From contig NC_064043.1 of NCBI RefSeq assembly GCF_932526225.1, positions 7,307,501 to 7,371,500 on the forward strand: 64,000 nt of DNA. The letters are read 5' to 3'. Position numbers and translations under genes: made by a program. The notes beneath the pieces are model-generated. The model saw only the letters and a list, made by a program, of their open reading frames with translations. It had not been told where the DNA came from and did not search any database. Positions 37,437 through 49,900 of this stretch are shown piece by piece. Source of the stretch: Nematostella vectensis (taxonomy: Eukaryota > Cnidaria > Anthozoa > Actiniaria > Edwardsiidae). Numbering within the stretch: the first letter of the stretch is position 1; every line of letters begins with the position of its first letter.

Positions 37437-37733
37437 CATATATTAGCTAAGTTAGCAAACTAACCTACTAGTAATAGTAAATAAAAGCGGGGGCGAGAAA
37501 GTTTATTCTGAAATTTTATAGAATTTTAAAATTTTATAGAAAACACATACTAGTAAACAAAATTTCGGGGCGAGAAAGAAATCTGACAACTCGCCAGGAG
37601 ATTTGGTTTACTAGTATGTTTTTTCTATAAAATTTTAAAATTCTATAAAATTTCAAAATAATACCACTAAACTTTCTCGTCCCCAATTTCATTTAATACT
37701 AGTAAGTTAATTTGCTAACTTAGCTAATATATG
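37437..37733. mobile_element. Palindromic AT-rich MITE
   Basis: A 297-bp near-palindrome. CATATATTAGCTAAGTTAGC at the left is mirrored by GCTAACTTAGCTAATATATG at the right (one change), and GCGAGAAAGTTTA by TAAACTTTCTCG further in. AATT lies on both sides (37433-37436, 37734-37737) as a possible 4-bp TSD. No coding content. Confidence 0.75.
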
Positions 37734-38137
37734 AATTTTCTTTTAATATTAAAATATTGATTAAATGCTAGAATCTTCCGTCACCAGAGGACCACCAGCA
37801 AAAACACGGATTGCAACTCAAATATACTTTTATTCTTACAATCTTGCATTTGCCTTAAATGGTTCCATAAAGCAATACGATTTTGATTTTAAGTTATGCT
37901 TGATTTGCGTACACATTACTAAATCGGTTAATTTTTTATGAAATCGCGTTTTATACTTAAAAAGCAAGTTTTACAATCACTAAGTATTACGAATTAAGGA
38001 TCTGATCTCATTTTTCGATATGAGTGACCTCTGCAGGTAGACAGGGATAATATTTTTTTTAAATTATTTTCCGCTCTGTCTGTCCTGAAACGTGTAAATC
38101 CTTGAGAGATAATTCCTGCATCGCAGCAATCATACTT

Positions 38138-41100
38138 CTATGCTTTGGGTCCATTCGCTGCCACTAAAAGCACAACAGAATCACAATAAGCGAGGAGAAA
38201 CGATCGTCAGCTATATCGCCTTTTGAATTCTCGTCCATCTCTTATGATCTCCTATGATCCTGAACCCAGCGACAAACGCCCTTTGCCTATGATAAATAGA
38301 TAGGTTATCCTCCCCATAACTCTGTCTCATTAGAATACCTCCACCCCTCCCCCCCTTCCCGTATCTGTATTAACCTCCCGTCCCCTCCCCTATGTGTTCC
38401 CTTTATCTTGGATAAGAATCCCTCCCCCTTGCCTTTCCTCCATCATATTTGATATTAAAATCCCGCCTCCCTTGTTCTTGTCTATTTTCTCCCCTCCCCC
38501 TCCCCCCTTCAAACCCCATCATCCTCCACTTCAAACTCTCCCCAGTCTTACTTGAGCAGAATCCACACGTCTCTGGACAGTAGCCGAGCATAAATCGTCT
38601 TATTCCCCATGATCCTGAGCGGCAACCTCCACTGATGTCCTTGAATATTAGGCACGCATTCTTATACACGTCCTCGCACTCTGTCAAGGGAAAATCGATA
38701 TGCATTTTGAGAATTGATTAAACGAATGTCTTAGAGAAAAATCACTTAGAGATTTTTGTCGAGTGGCAATGTCTGCGCACATGAATAATATAATAATCAA
38801 AATTATATGTTATTATATAATAATCAAAATTATATGTTATTATGCGCTTGAAGCTTACATGTGGGGTCTTCCCCAAATAGAACTTTAAATATGCGCGTTA
38901 TACTTTTTGAATTTCGATTTCTATTTCGCTTTTATTTGCCCTTGATTATATATGACATAATTTTCAGTCTTTTTTATTCGAATGACTAGACGGGGTTCTA
39001 CTGTATTTTCTAAACAGAGCTGTAGCAGGTCTCAAAATATTGTGGGGCACGATACAAATAATATGGGGGGAGGGGGGTAGCCAAGCTCTGCCCTAAGCTA
39101 ACTTTAACAAAATACAATAACAAAACGCAAGCTGCAAGCATCACAATCCGAACTTAACTCACTCATGCAGTCCGCTCCATTGGGTTCTAGTGCGACTTTT
39201 CCATCCCAGCAGCACCCGTGGGCAGGTCGGCGTCTCAAGCATTCGGTGATTGGCGGAGATTGAGCCTCTAAACATAATAAGTATTACATCATACCTAGTG
39301 CCCATCAGCGTCTTTATACGCACTCGCGGGCGAATTTTACATGCTATAGGATATATTTATTGGGAGCAACTGCTCGTTCTTTTTCTCCTGATAAAACCCC
39401 TTGCGAAAACCAAATCCCAACGCCCAAGTATACACCTATTTCAAATAAGTTTGAGCTTGAGAACCCATGTGTCGTAACCCGCGGTGGTTCATGGGTAGCG
39501 CATAAACGGCTCAATCCTTGTGACTGAAAGATATGTAAACAATGTACAAATGTAAAGTAGAATTCTACCGCTTTTGGAGCCTAGATTTTCATTATATTTA
39601 CAATTATTTGCTTTTACTTGATACTCATGAAACACTGCGGGTTACGATACACAGTTTCTCCGGGTGCAACCTTATTTGAAATAGGTGTATACTCGCTACA
39701 CTTACTGCATTGAGCACAACTGAATTTGCAGCCATCCCTATCAAATTTAGAATTGCAGTTCAGCGTTCCTGAGTCGAACTTGTCCCAGCAACTCTGTACA
39801 TACATGTCGGTGCAGAGAAGAACTAGAAAGGAACAACTAGTATAAATATTCATAATACATTGCTAATAAGTCCGCTTCTTTTTATACTACCCTAGCACCT
39901 TAACCCTTAAACACGAGGTTCCGCTATAAAAGGGCAAGCTCTTGCCACCCCCGGGGTCGAGAACAATCAGTTATCAATCAGCCGTCAATGAGTCGACCTG
40001 TCAGGACAATTGGCTATGAGCGCTAAATTCAAATTTTATATTCTAATCCAAATCAAATATCTTTCTAAGAGTTGTCCATTTAAAAGGTTCTATTTATAGT
40101 AAAACAATGCTATACCAGGCTGTGTGCGCTCTTAAATACGAGCATTTTAATCATAGCGCGAGAATAATTTATCCAGATGCGTTAGATTATGGATATCGCA
40201 AAATTTAAACCTGAGTGAACAGCAAATCACTTATGATTTATCAATCACTTAACACAACTGTCTTGTTCCCTGTGCAAAAATAGTTTTATTCCAGCCGACT
40301 AGGATCAGAGATAAGCAATTTTACAGGAGGCTTATAATTTGCGACTGCTAGCTTGGCAGTGTTATGATTATAATTGCAAATTCAAGCCCGGGGGTTGGAG
40401 AAGTTTTCTCTTTTATAGCGGAAGATGAAACATTCTACTTGGATTATTTACACACATTTGCATTAAATATGGCTCATAGATAATACGAAGTTTGAACATG
40501 ACAGTCTAAGAAGCATGGGATTCACCCTAAGAATAATTAAGGTATGGTGTCGTAGAAATTATAATTCTATTTTTATTGCGTGGGAAGTCCACTTAAAAGC
40601 CTCGAGGAGTTATCTCATAGCGTTTTACGCTTTTTATTTGGCATGCGTATGTTAATAGATTTAGAGGTGTCGTGACTAAATTGTGTTCCAATTAGTAGGG
40701 AGGGGAGTGCGCTTGCGTTAAGGGAAGATAGTGCGCATTAGTTAAAGGGAAGATAGTGCGCATGAGTTAAAGGGAACATAGTGCACATGAGTTAAAGGGA
40801 AGATAGTGCGCATGAGTTAAAGGGAAGATAGTGCGCATGAGTTAAAGGGAAGATAGTGCGCATGAGTTAAAGGGAAGATAGTGCGCATGAGCTAAAGGGA
40901 AGATAGTACGCATGAGTTAAAGGGAAGATAGTGCGCAAGAGTTAAAGGGAAGATAGTGCGCATGAGTTGAAGGGAAGATAGTGCACATGAGTTAAAGGGA
41001 AGATAGTGCGCATGAGTTGAAGGGAAGATAGTGCGTATGAGTTAAAGGGAAGATAGGGAGGGTTGTGCGCATGCCTCAAGGGGACGTTAGAGAGACTCAC

Positions 41101-44064
41101 CATCACAACCCTGTCGCTGGGGTCCTAAGGCTCGGGTCTCGCCGTCATTACAACAGCCTTCTCGTGTGAATGCACAGGCTGATAATAAACGAAAGCGTCA
41201 GACAGACTGACGGGCAGAAAGACAGGCAGAAAGGGAAAACGACTTCTTGACTCAATAAAACAGACGAACGAACGAGCAAATGGTTAGCAAGACGGACGGA
41301 AGGGCATTTTGTACAGTTGTAAACTTACGGGCGGGCTGAACTTTCTTTAAAGGTTTAGGGTCCTGGAAATATCCGAATTGCGAGTCTTCCAACAGTCCCA
41401 GGATTTCGTGCTCAGAGTCATAATGGTTTTTGAAGAATGGAACACCTGAAAAATAATTATCAATTAATTACAATGAAATCGTTCGCAAACCCAAATGAAC
41501 CCTTCGAGCATTGGTACGATTTCGAACATTTGTCATCCATACGAAAATCAAAACAGACACACACACACAAATAGCAAAAACATAAAAAAGTAACAAAAGC
41601 AGGAGTTATATTGTACATTGAAATAAGTTCTCCACCCCTGTTGAGTACTCGTTCGGCTATTTTAAGCAACGAATAGAATCGTGTTTTTGATTGCTAGGGG
41701 AAACTATCAGCTTTGACGTCATAAATCGATTGTTCTTGACTCTCCCCATCTTGCCGCTATACACAATGGGCAACCTTATTTATCTGGTTTGAGATATCTA
41801 GATGCCTATCAAATGGCTAGAAAAAAAGAGGGCAAGCTAACGGCTATAAACACTTTAGAATGCAACCTTGTGTTATCACCTTGTTCCCAGGGTTTCTGGG
41901 TAATGTTCAATATGGCGTCGAGTTACTTTTCCTAAAGCAACGTTCTAGACATTGTGTTCTTCTTCGCTTTAACGGTTATATGTTATAAGGGTGGTTTTGT
42001 ACGCTCCTTTTCAAATTTGTATATCATCTTAAAAAATTTAATGATACCAAGTACAATATGGAATAATTTTCATAACACTACCACACAACGAAAGTGTAGA
42101 AATTAGAGAACTTTGCATAATGGAAGACTCCTAGAACCCGTGTGCTAACAAGAAAACATATGATTGAATGCGATTATATCGCGATAAGTTCTTTATTTCA
42201 CAGAGGCTTATACTACTGGAATCAGTTGTAATTAGCTTTTCAATATTTGAAAGAGAAATAAAAAAATCACGAAAATACTTGTGATGTGTGACAAATATCA
42301 ACAAATAGGTGCGCGCTACCTTAATTAAATCCGTAAACCTAAAAAGATGTCTGTAAATGACAAACTAAATCAAAGACATTTGATACCACATGGAAGATAT
42401 TTCCAAACGCAGCCTCCTTCTGTTCCAGGTTTTCTGACGTCACGAGAATTTAAGAGCTTGTTTATGTGTTATCTATAGCAACCTGTTGGTTCTGTAGTTT
42501 TTTACTCAGGTAGGTTTATCAAAGGGTAGAAGTTTTGTACATTTACTAAAACAGACGTTTCCAAAACAAAAATAACAGATGATTTCTCAATAGCATACAA
42601 CGAGTCCCCCTCGCCGAAACACGTTAAAATGGCATATTTTTGTCGTTTGAATATGTTCTGATGCCGAAAATATCAATTTGAACAAAAATTATCTGTTCCT
42701 TTTTCCCAGGAGGGACCATTCCTTTTTTCCCAGCCAGCATTGGTTAGGCATTTTAGCACATGAAGAATTACCCGTATATAACCGGATCGGGACGATTTTC
42801 TTTCCAAACAGCCGCTCCAGCGCCCCAAAAAATATTCCCAGCACAACTAGTTCGACTCCAAAAATTTGCCAGCAGAACCATTCGGGAGGATTTTTCCCCA
42901 GCAACTAAGGGGTCTAACATCTTCCCAGCCAGCAAAAAATAAACGGGCTTTGAAACAGATCCATGACTTCTTATTGATGACATCATATTGAAGTTGTTAA
43001 AACTTCAAATCTCCTTTCCAGACATTGTATAGCACACCAGAGACACTCAATTTGATTCAAATATGTGGATGATGTGGATGTACATTCCGCTATAATAGGT
43101 ATTTAAGTTTAAATCCATCAATTTCCCTTTCGCTAATGTCTTAAATATCCCTCTCTTCCTAATATCCTTAAAGACAAAAATTAAGGGTACCTTTCTCCAT
43201 CAATGGAGAGTCAGTAATTACAAAGACGTTATGTGCGACATTGATGTCAGAAAATTATCAAATTGACAGACATTCCTTAAATTAAAGATTGTAGATAGCT
43301 CAGAACCCCGCGCCTAAAATACAACGAGCGAATGCTTTACCTGTGACTATAGGTATACCTTACCCTGCTAACAGAGGTCTCTTTTCTTGTATTCGCTGGG
43401 CTGACGGGCTGGACGTAAAGATAGTCTGACTCCAGCCTGTCAGCCCAGCGAATACAAAGTGAAAGTGACATAGCAGGGTAGGTTATCTTTAATTTAGGTG
43501 CTCAAAGATACATAAAGTCCAATGAGCAGTAGTTATGAAAAACCGAAATCTAGGTTTTTTCTATCTTCGGGACATGAGAATTTGTTAGCGTTGTTGTTGT
43601 TGTTTTCATTTTCTTGCTGAGTATGAAGTCTGGATGAAGCGTTGAAATTTGTTTACAACCATTAACATAATCAACAAGCCAAGGAAAACAAACTGTATTA
43701 AACATACCGAAAATAAACACGTTTATTTACAGCTTATTATTCTATCAACTTAGAATGTTTTAACATTTTTGTGTTTTTTAAATACTTTTTCAGTGGTCAT
43801 CATACTGTACTCGAAAAGAATTTATTTAAACTCTGAGACAAATATCCCTAGGTATACATGGTATAATTATACTGTATACTGCGGCGTTTAAGAAACACAG
43901 CGTAAAATGCACCCGTGTAGGCAATAACAATGAAAACAGTGAAATTTATTTACTGATTTAATATCAAGATAAAACATCAATGAAAAACAATTCTCACTAC
44001 CCGTCTTACCTTGCACTAGGTGAAACACAAGAAAAAGGCACGTGAAAATGACCTTCCAGACCAT
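38138..44064 (-). CDS. Secreted protein with two ShKT domains and a small Cys-rich module, 6 exons
   Basis: Minus-strand exons: 44064-44010 (signal peptide), 41445-41329 (linker), 39822-39706 (ShKT 1), 39267-39163 (Cys-rich module), 38680-38552 (ShKT 2), 38163-38138 (tail and stop), totalling 182 residues. All five introns are phase 1, and every internal exon is a multiple of 3 (117, 117, 105, 129 nt). Residues 1-19 form a hydrophobic signal sequence. The ShKT domains (about 58-96 and 132-174) each show six cysteines ending in a C-x(2-3)-C-x2-C cluster. The module between them contains GCCWDG and NGADC, resembling GCCxDG repeats of papilin-like matrix proteins. ShKT domains occur in anemone potassium-channel toxins but also in many non-toxin secreted proteins; the function here is unknown. 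Extra exons in the long introns could have been missed. Confidence 0.72.
40709..41073. repeat. 25-bp minisatellite, about 14 copies
   Basis: Tandem AGTTAAAGGGAAGATAGTGC + GCATG units with scattered single-base changes, inside intron 2 of the ShKT gene. The outermost copies are shorter or diverged. Confidence 0.95.
43372..43479. mobile_element. 108-bp hairpin element, ACCCTGCTA termini
   Basis: ACCCTGCTA at the left is mirrored by TAGCAGGGT at the right. The complementarity extends inward through TTGTATTCGCTGGGCTGAC, leaving a loop of about 20 nt. It lies in intron 1 of the ShKT gene. No convincing TSD. Confidence 0.65.
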
Positions 44065-44501
44065 TTTGTAGTCTTGCGATTTCTTTCTGTTGTAGTGGTG
44101 ATAGGGGTTGTTAAATCGCCCTATATATACCCGTTCGTGAGAGGCATTCACCCAACAAGGACTAGGTTTAAGCACACCGTCTGGAAGGCCAAGCCTGTAA
44201 CCCTGACAGTGCTAGAATTCATGGCATCAGTTTACGTGGTTTACACGCACCTGTTCCAGCTATCTATACTCCTCGTCACTCAACACCTCCACAAAACACG
44301 TAAAGGTACTCCCCATAAATGTATTATTCTTTTAACAAGTGTATTCATACTCAAACAAAGCAAGAAGCGTTAGGCTTACCAAAACATTACTTAATGAACG
44401 ATTAACGCATGTTAATCGCTGCCCAGCTTCTAGAACAGTATTTTAATTAGAACCAAGTACCGGATATTAGTAAATCACCCAATTTTGTAATGGATACGAT
44501 A

Positions 44502-44727
44502 AGGGACCGACCATGAGATATTTGACGGGAGGTAACAGATTTTTCTGTTGCTCGATTATATTGTTTTCTCGCAGGGCAATTGGCTTCTATTTTTCTTCTT
44601 CAATCTCTGGAATGTCGCTGTGCTTTCTTGCAAAGGACTGCTTGTTCGATCCTTTTTGCTAGATATTGCCAGAATTCATTTTTTGATTTTTGTCACCGAC
44701 CTTTCGGATATCAAAGGGTCGGTTCCT
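44502..44727. mobile_element. Probable MITE with AGGGACCGACC termini
   Basis: AGGGACCGACC near 44502 is mirrored by GGTCGGTTCCT ending at 44727, with similarity continuing into GATATTTGACGGG versus CCTTTCGGATATC. The TSD is not clear. It sits about 440 bp upstream of the ShKT start codon. Confidence 0.5.
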
Positions 44728-44729
44728 AA

Positions 44730-46860
44730 AGGAATACAAAGAATCTAAGACTTGTGAGTTATTCGTGTGGTACTACTTGCAAGTGTCCTGAGGCCCTATT
44801 TCTTGCGGACAAATTTGGTCTGAATTATTAACACGACGTTAAAAGGCGGCGCAGTGTCTGTTTGTCAATTAGCACAGTAAGTCTCCTTACACGGGACTGA
44901 AGAGTACCAATTTGTATGTTACATGTTAATATATCTGAGCGACAGACTTTAAGAGTGTAAGAGAGCTTTTCGGCGAAGTGAGGCGTTGCTGAAGCTAAGA
45001 AGATCAAGTTGGGCGCAATTCGGGCCATACACTGTTTGACATTTCATATCATTTCAAATAGGAGTACTGATAGAATCCGAGACGAGATCTCTAAAAAGAT
45101 GTCTAAAAAGATATGTGACATGGTTTGAGGCATGTTTGAAGGTCCGGCACAATTCTTCCCTAAGGGCTAAGATACCTGAACTTGAAAAGGTTTGGCAACA
45201 TTTCAGTGAAACATTAGAGTACTTATGAATACCAGAACTGATAAAGTGTATCATGAACTTATTTTAAATATAATAAGGTGGCAATCTTTTGGGATTTTAA
45301 CCTGCAGACATTCTATGTTCTAGATAGACCGGAAACTGTGAAAAGAGTTTAGACACGATTTCGTTGTATCCGACACCTCGACAACTCTTGTCGTAAAGTG
45401 TAAAATTAGCCTACGGCTTCTCTAAGATGTTCGACGACGTTAAGTCTTAGTGTGTAATTCAGGGCTAAGACATGCCGTAGGCAGGTAGCATACGACTAAA
45501 TCGTGCTGTCTAAATCAGCATTTAGTCTCCCGCGCAGCGGTCTTTTATGTCGGTCACTGAGAAAAAGGACGGCGATGTAGCCAACTATTAACCATTGTAT
45601 TTTATACTATTGCCTTATATTTGTTTTTCTTTTTATCGAAGTACAAATCATCCCCACTGTATCGGCTGTTGGGGTTTTAAACTCGTATTCGGTTATCGAG
45701 GTAAAAATCACCGCTAGCCCCCTCCACTCCCGCCCCACCCTACAGCCTTTGTGTGGTCGTAACCGATAGAATGACATGGTATACCGCTTGGAACAGTGAT
45801 TTGGATATCAAAAGAACGCGTTATCGTGTGGTAGATCTGTGCTAGAAGCAAGAGCCAACCGAGGCGAGGATCCACACCCGAACCTACTGACGTAAGCAAG
45901 TGAATATTTTAGGTGCAGTGGTTGCACACTGCGCATGTAAAAATACAGAAGACCTGCTTTCGGAAACCTAGGAGTTATAGTGATTCACTTCACTTCACTT
46001 TATTTTACTATGCCACCTTGTACGAACAATATAGATGCATAGCGCAGCCTTGGTAAGTTACATAGAACTTATAAGGGCCTCGAAGGAGGGCACATTTCGT
46101 GTGTGGTAACTATTGCTTGGTCCAGATTGTTCCAGTGATCCGGTCGTCCTGAGCTTTTTTATGAATATAGGTGAGATGCGGTGTAAGATTATCAGTGAGG
46201 ACGATTCAAACCTCAGCCTTCTCAGTACTAAAACGGTACTGTATACCCTTTTCTCGTAATGGGTTTATTTTTAAACTATGGTTTGTTTTCTTTATTATTA
46301 TTGCTATTATTATTGTTGTTGTTGCCATTATTATTAATCATTTTCTTCGATTAATTTCAATTATTCTGCAATCGGTTTGTCATTAAACTAGCATTATAAT
46401 CATTGCTTTCATTAGTCTTTGAAGAATTAGAGAGATCGCGCGAATAATAATCGTATATGGCAAAGCTTTGAAGATGGATGATTTTTTTCAAAAGTCTTTT
46501 TGAACTGCCGCGGGTTCTAATTTCTCGAGGTACACCAAACGTTTTGAATAAATCCACACTATCATGTACTAGCATTAAAAATACCGTCTTTCTAGGGAAA
46601 AGATAAATGTCATGATACATTCAAAATTTGTTTATTTATATTTTTATTTTACTTCATATACGCACGATTCGGTGTTGTTGGGTGTAAATGCTATATAATA
46701 AAAATCCTTGAAGTCACGCCCGTGATATGAATAGATTTTTTGGAAGAAAGACACGCCGGACAGCCTTTATCTGCGGATATGCGTCGGACCTTAGGGTCTG
46801 CGTCGTAAGTTGAATTTGGAGAAGAACTTTAAAAGGAAAATTCTAAAACATCGCAGAGTT
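44730..46860. other. Intergenic between ShKT and TTC38 genes
   Basis: No convincing exons or repeats beyond a short ATT-rich run near 46290-46340. Two minus-strand frames of about 66 codons near 44.8-45.3 kb have no recognisable features. Confidence 0.5.
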
Positions 46861-46884
46861 GTTCTCCTTGTTGTTTTTCTTTTA

Positions 46885-46925
46885 AACAATATTTCGGCGG
46901 CCAGTACCTTCTTCAGGTTTAAAGT
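46885..46925 (-). other. CTGAAGA...CCGAAAT motif (possible decayed hammerhead-like relic)
   Basis: On the minus strand CCTGAAGAAGGTACTGG is followed by CCGCCGAAATATTG. CTGANGA and GAAA are the two core boxes of hammerhead ribozymes carried by Penelope-like and related retroelements. The stem between them pairs poorly and cleavage-site pairing was not established, so this is at best a relic. Confidence 0.2.
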
Positions 46926-46949
46926 TTTTATATAAATAGAGGCGGACAA

Positions 46950-49900
46950 TCAGCTCAAATACTGTGCCTTCGCCCTGGCCATGAGTCGGTCTGTCATAGG
47001 GGCGTTTTCCTTCAATGCTTTTCTTTCGGCGAGAAGACTCCTGACGAAAGGAATGCTAAAGGTCAAATACGTGCACGCATATGCCGTCGTCAACTCAACC
47101 CTCAACTTCGCCACCCTCTTAGTCCCACAGTCCATGCTATCTTCGAAACCGGAAATACTACACACTCTTTAGAACCATACCTTGCAAGTAGCTTGTGTTC
47201 GTTGCGTGACGACTGTAACGCCGCGTGGATAAGCAACAGGTTGAATACGTCACGCTGAAAACAAAAAAAATAAATCAGAGCTATCATCAAACAAGCGCAA
47301 TTTGAGTGGTATTTAGAAGAGCAGGAGCTCCTGTGGAAAGTTGCAGTAAATCAAAATAAAGAGCGATGTAATTATAACCCCATTTTCGAGTAAGCTAGAG
47401 CAGTATACTACTCAGGTGACCTTCGTCAAGGAAAAAGAAACAAACTTGCCAATCATTATGAAATACTACCCACAATACGATCCTTTCAAAATAAGCATAT
47501 CTCCAACAAAAAATTGCTAAATTATAAAACGCACTTGCGATTATCGTTTTACATTCGCCCAGTTTCGCAACAAAAGTCAGCTCAGAGGCGTTACCTGTGC
47601 ATGACTGCCTCCAATGGCGATAAGGCGGTAGCGTATAGGCTTAAGTAACTCCACAGCACCAGGAAAATCACCCTGAAAACATGCAAATGTTAACAGATCT
47701 ACATTAGAGAAAAATATTTCGACACCATTACTCTACACCTCGCCACTTTACACCATTTAACACTACGCCACCACACACTTAACAACACTCAATACACCCC
47801 CTCCCCCCAAGTTACAAGTTACTGTACCTTGTCAGCAAGAACAAGCGCCTCGCAAAGTGTCACGCCGACCTCACGTGACAAAGTGCAATTGTGACTACTT
47901 CCCTCACTAGAAACAAAGATAAACAAGTAAATTCGTTATCACGGTGGGAGTGGTGTAGGGCAGAGGCGTTGATGTTGTTGTTCAGGGGTCGCTGCTTGTT
48001 TTCCGAGTTGATTTTTGAATAGCTATGGGGATAGTACTGCTGCGATAGATGCTTATAAGGTGAAATGATAATAAGGACGATGACATCAGTAACAATGATA
48101 ATCATCATCACCATTATCATTCCTAAAAATCCTTCGCTCGTTTACCTCACGTATTCCTGAAGAGACTTCATTAATTTAAGAGTCATTTCTTCATCCTTCG
48201 CGCCGAGTGTACACATCAGCATGTGAGCGTCGTTAAAGATCTGTAAGAAACAAGAGCTTGATCATATACGCCTCGCGAGATGATGAAGACGATGTTTGGT
48301 AGCAGACATGCCATCAAAGTTCTTTGAACTCTTACAAATTGAAGCAATACAATGAAGGTAGGAGGCATTTTCCCACTTCGCCACCCACTGTCTTTCAAGT
48401 GGACCCAGAGTAAGGGCAGGTAGCGGTACCCCGAGCTCAAAAGGATAGATTTGTATTGCTTACCATGTTGTGATCATCTACGTGCGGCGCCCAGAAAGGG
48501 AGTAAATCCACCCATCGGTCTCCCACGTTTTGCCCTGCCCATATGAATAACGAAAGTAGATCAAGTTGTAATTTAATAGACCGTTTTCATGATGTTGCGC
48601 GCGCATCCCAAAATGCCACAGACTGGCGGGCCACAGCTGATCTAAGATAGTGTACGAAGTGGAGTTTACAGATGAAGATAAATAAAAAAGCTGCCAGAGT
48701 GCTTCTTTTGCAGAGTTTTGGCGCTAGAGTATCAAATTCAACTTAGTCCGCATCATTTTGAATCAGCACTGGCCCGCGAAAACGGACTATAGCAGTTGAG
48801 GAGGAATAAAAACTAACAGAAGAGAATGAGGTAAGGCATGTTTTTGAGGTATTTTTTTCACTTCTAAAAAGCTATATTATCGCAGGTGTGAAAGGTAAGC
48901 AGAGCCATCACCTTCTACTTCCATTCTGTAGAGAAACGAAGAAGCGTCAGTGAGGTCGAGGGTGCTGCCGGGAGTTTTACACCGCTGTGCAAGTTGACTG
49001 TCGTAGATATCCCAGGCCGCATCATATTCACCCTGACACAAAAACATGAAACAATAGGTGACTTGCGCTAAGGGATCACATGACCTTTTGGGTGGCAAAT
49101 TCAAGCCAAAATAAACCAAAAAGTTACTGCGTCCGTCACGCCGGAGAACGATAAAATAAAATAGAATAATGAAATGAAAAAAAAACCCTTTCTGAAAAAA
49201 AACTTTGCTTGTAAGCGCTAAATAATTTATCTTTTGTTGCTGTCATTAACTATTATATAAGTCGCTGTTATGTTGCTGCATTAGTTTACCACCCAAAACG
49301 TCACGTGATCTTTTAGCGCAAGTATTGTAAAACTCATGTAAAACTCATGGGCAAATCTGCCAATTTAAATCTTAAAAATTATTTATTAAGCTAATCTTTA
49401 TAATAAAAGCAAATGCCAGGGGACATAAATAGAAAAATTTATGACGAATATTTACAGGAGAGTCAAAAGAGTCGCAACTTTGCTTCTCAATTCACAGGGA
49501 CCACGTTTTGATTCTGGACCAGGTCAGCTTTCAGGTATCAAGCTCGGCTGTCTAAATTAAAGTGTTAAACCCCGCGTTTCCTAACTCAGACCCGTAGGGG
49601 ATATAGATAGCCCGCACATATCGCTTTTTTAGTGAATAATTATTATGAAAAAAGTTTACTTCTTAAGCCAATGCAAATGGAAGCTGATAATATTTATACG
49701 GCTAAGTGGAAACGCGTTTTCTATTGACAGTTATACTGTATAATTGGATTTTCAATTAGCTAACCATAACAAAATTAATTTGAGTTTTGCCAAGGGACAT
49801 AAAATGGTACTAAGAAAATGGATTATGCATACCTGTCAACCTCCGAAAATCTCAAGGCTAGAGAGTTTTTTGGGGGGAGGGGTGGGGGTATATTTATTTT

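Noticed and set aside
42678..42986. Overlapping frames of 60-76 residues on both strands.
   Set aside because: No recognisable product; the region has recurring CCCAGCCAGCA motifs and lies in intron 1 of the ShKT gene. Possibly a decayed repeat.
48877..49119. Reading the TTC38 exon 9 frame through to its downstream stop.
   Set aside because: The family continues after MEVEG, and a donor GAAG|GTGATG at 48912/48911 joins in phase to exon 10, so the read-through tail is intronic.
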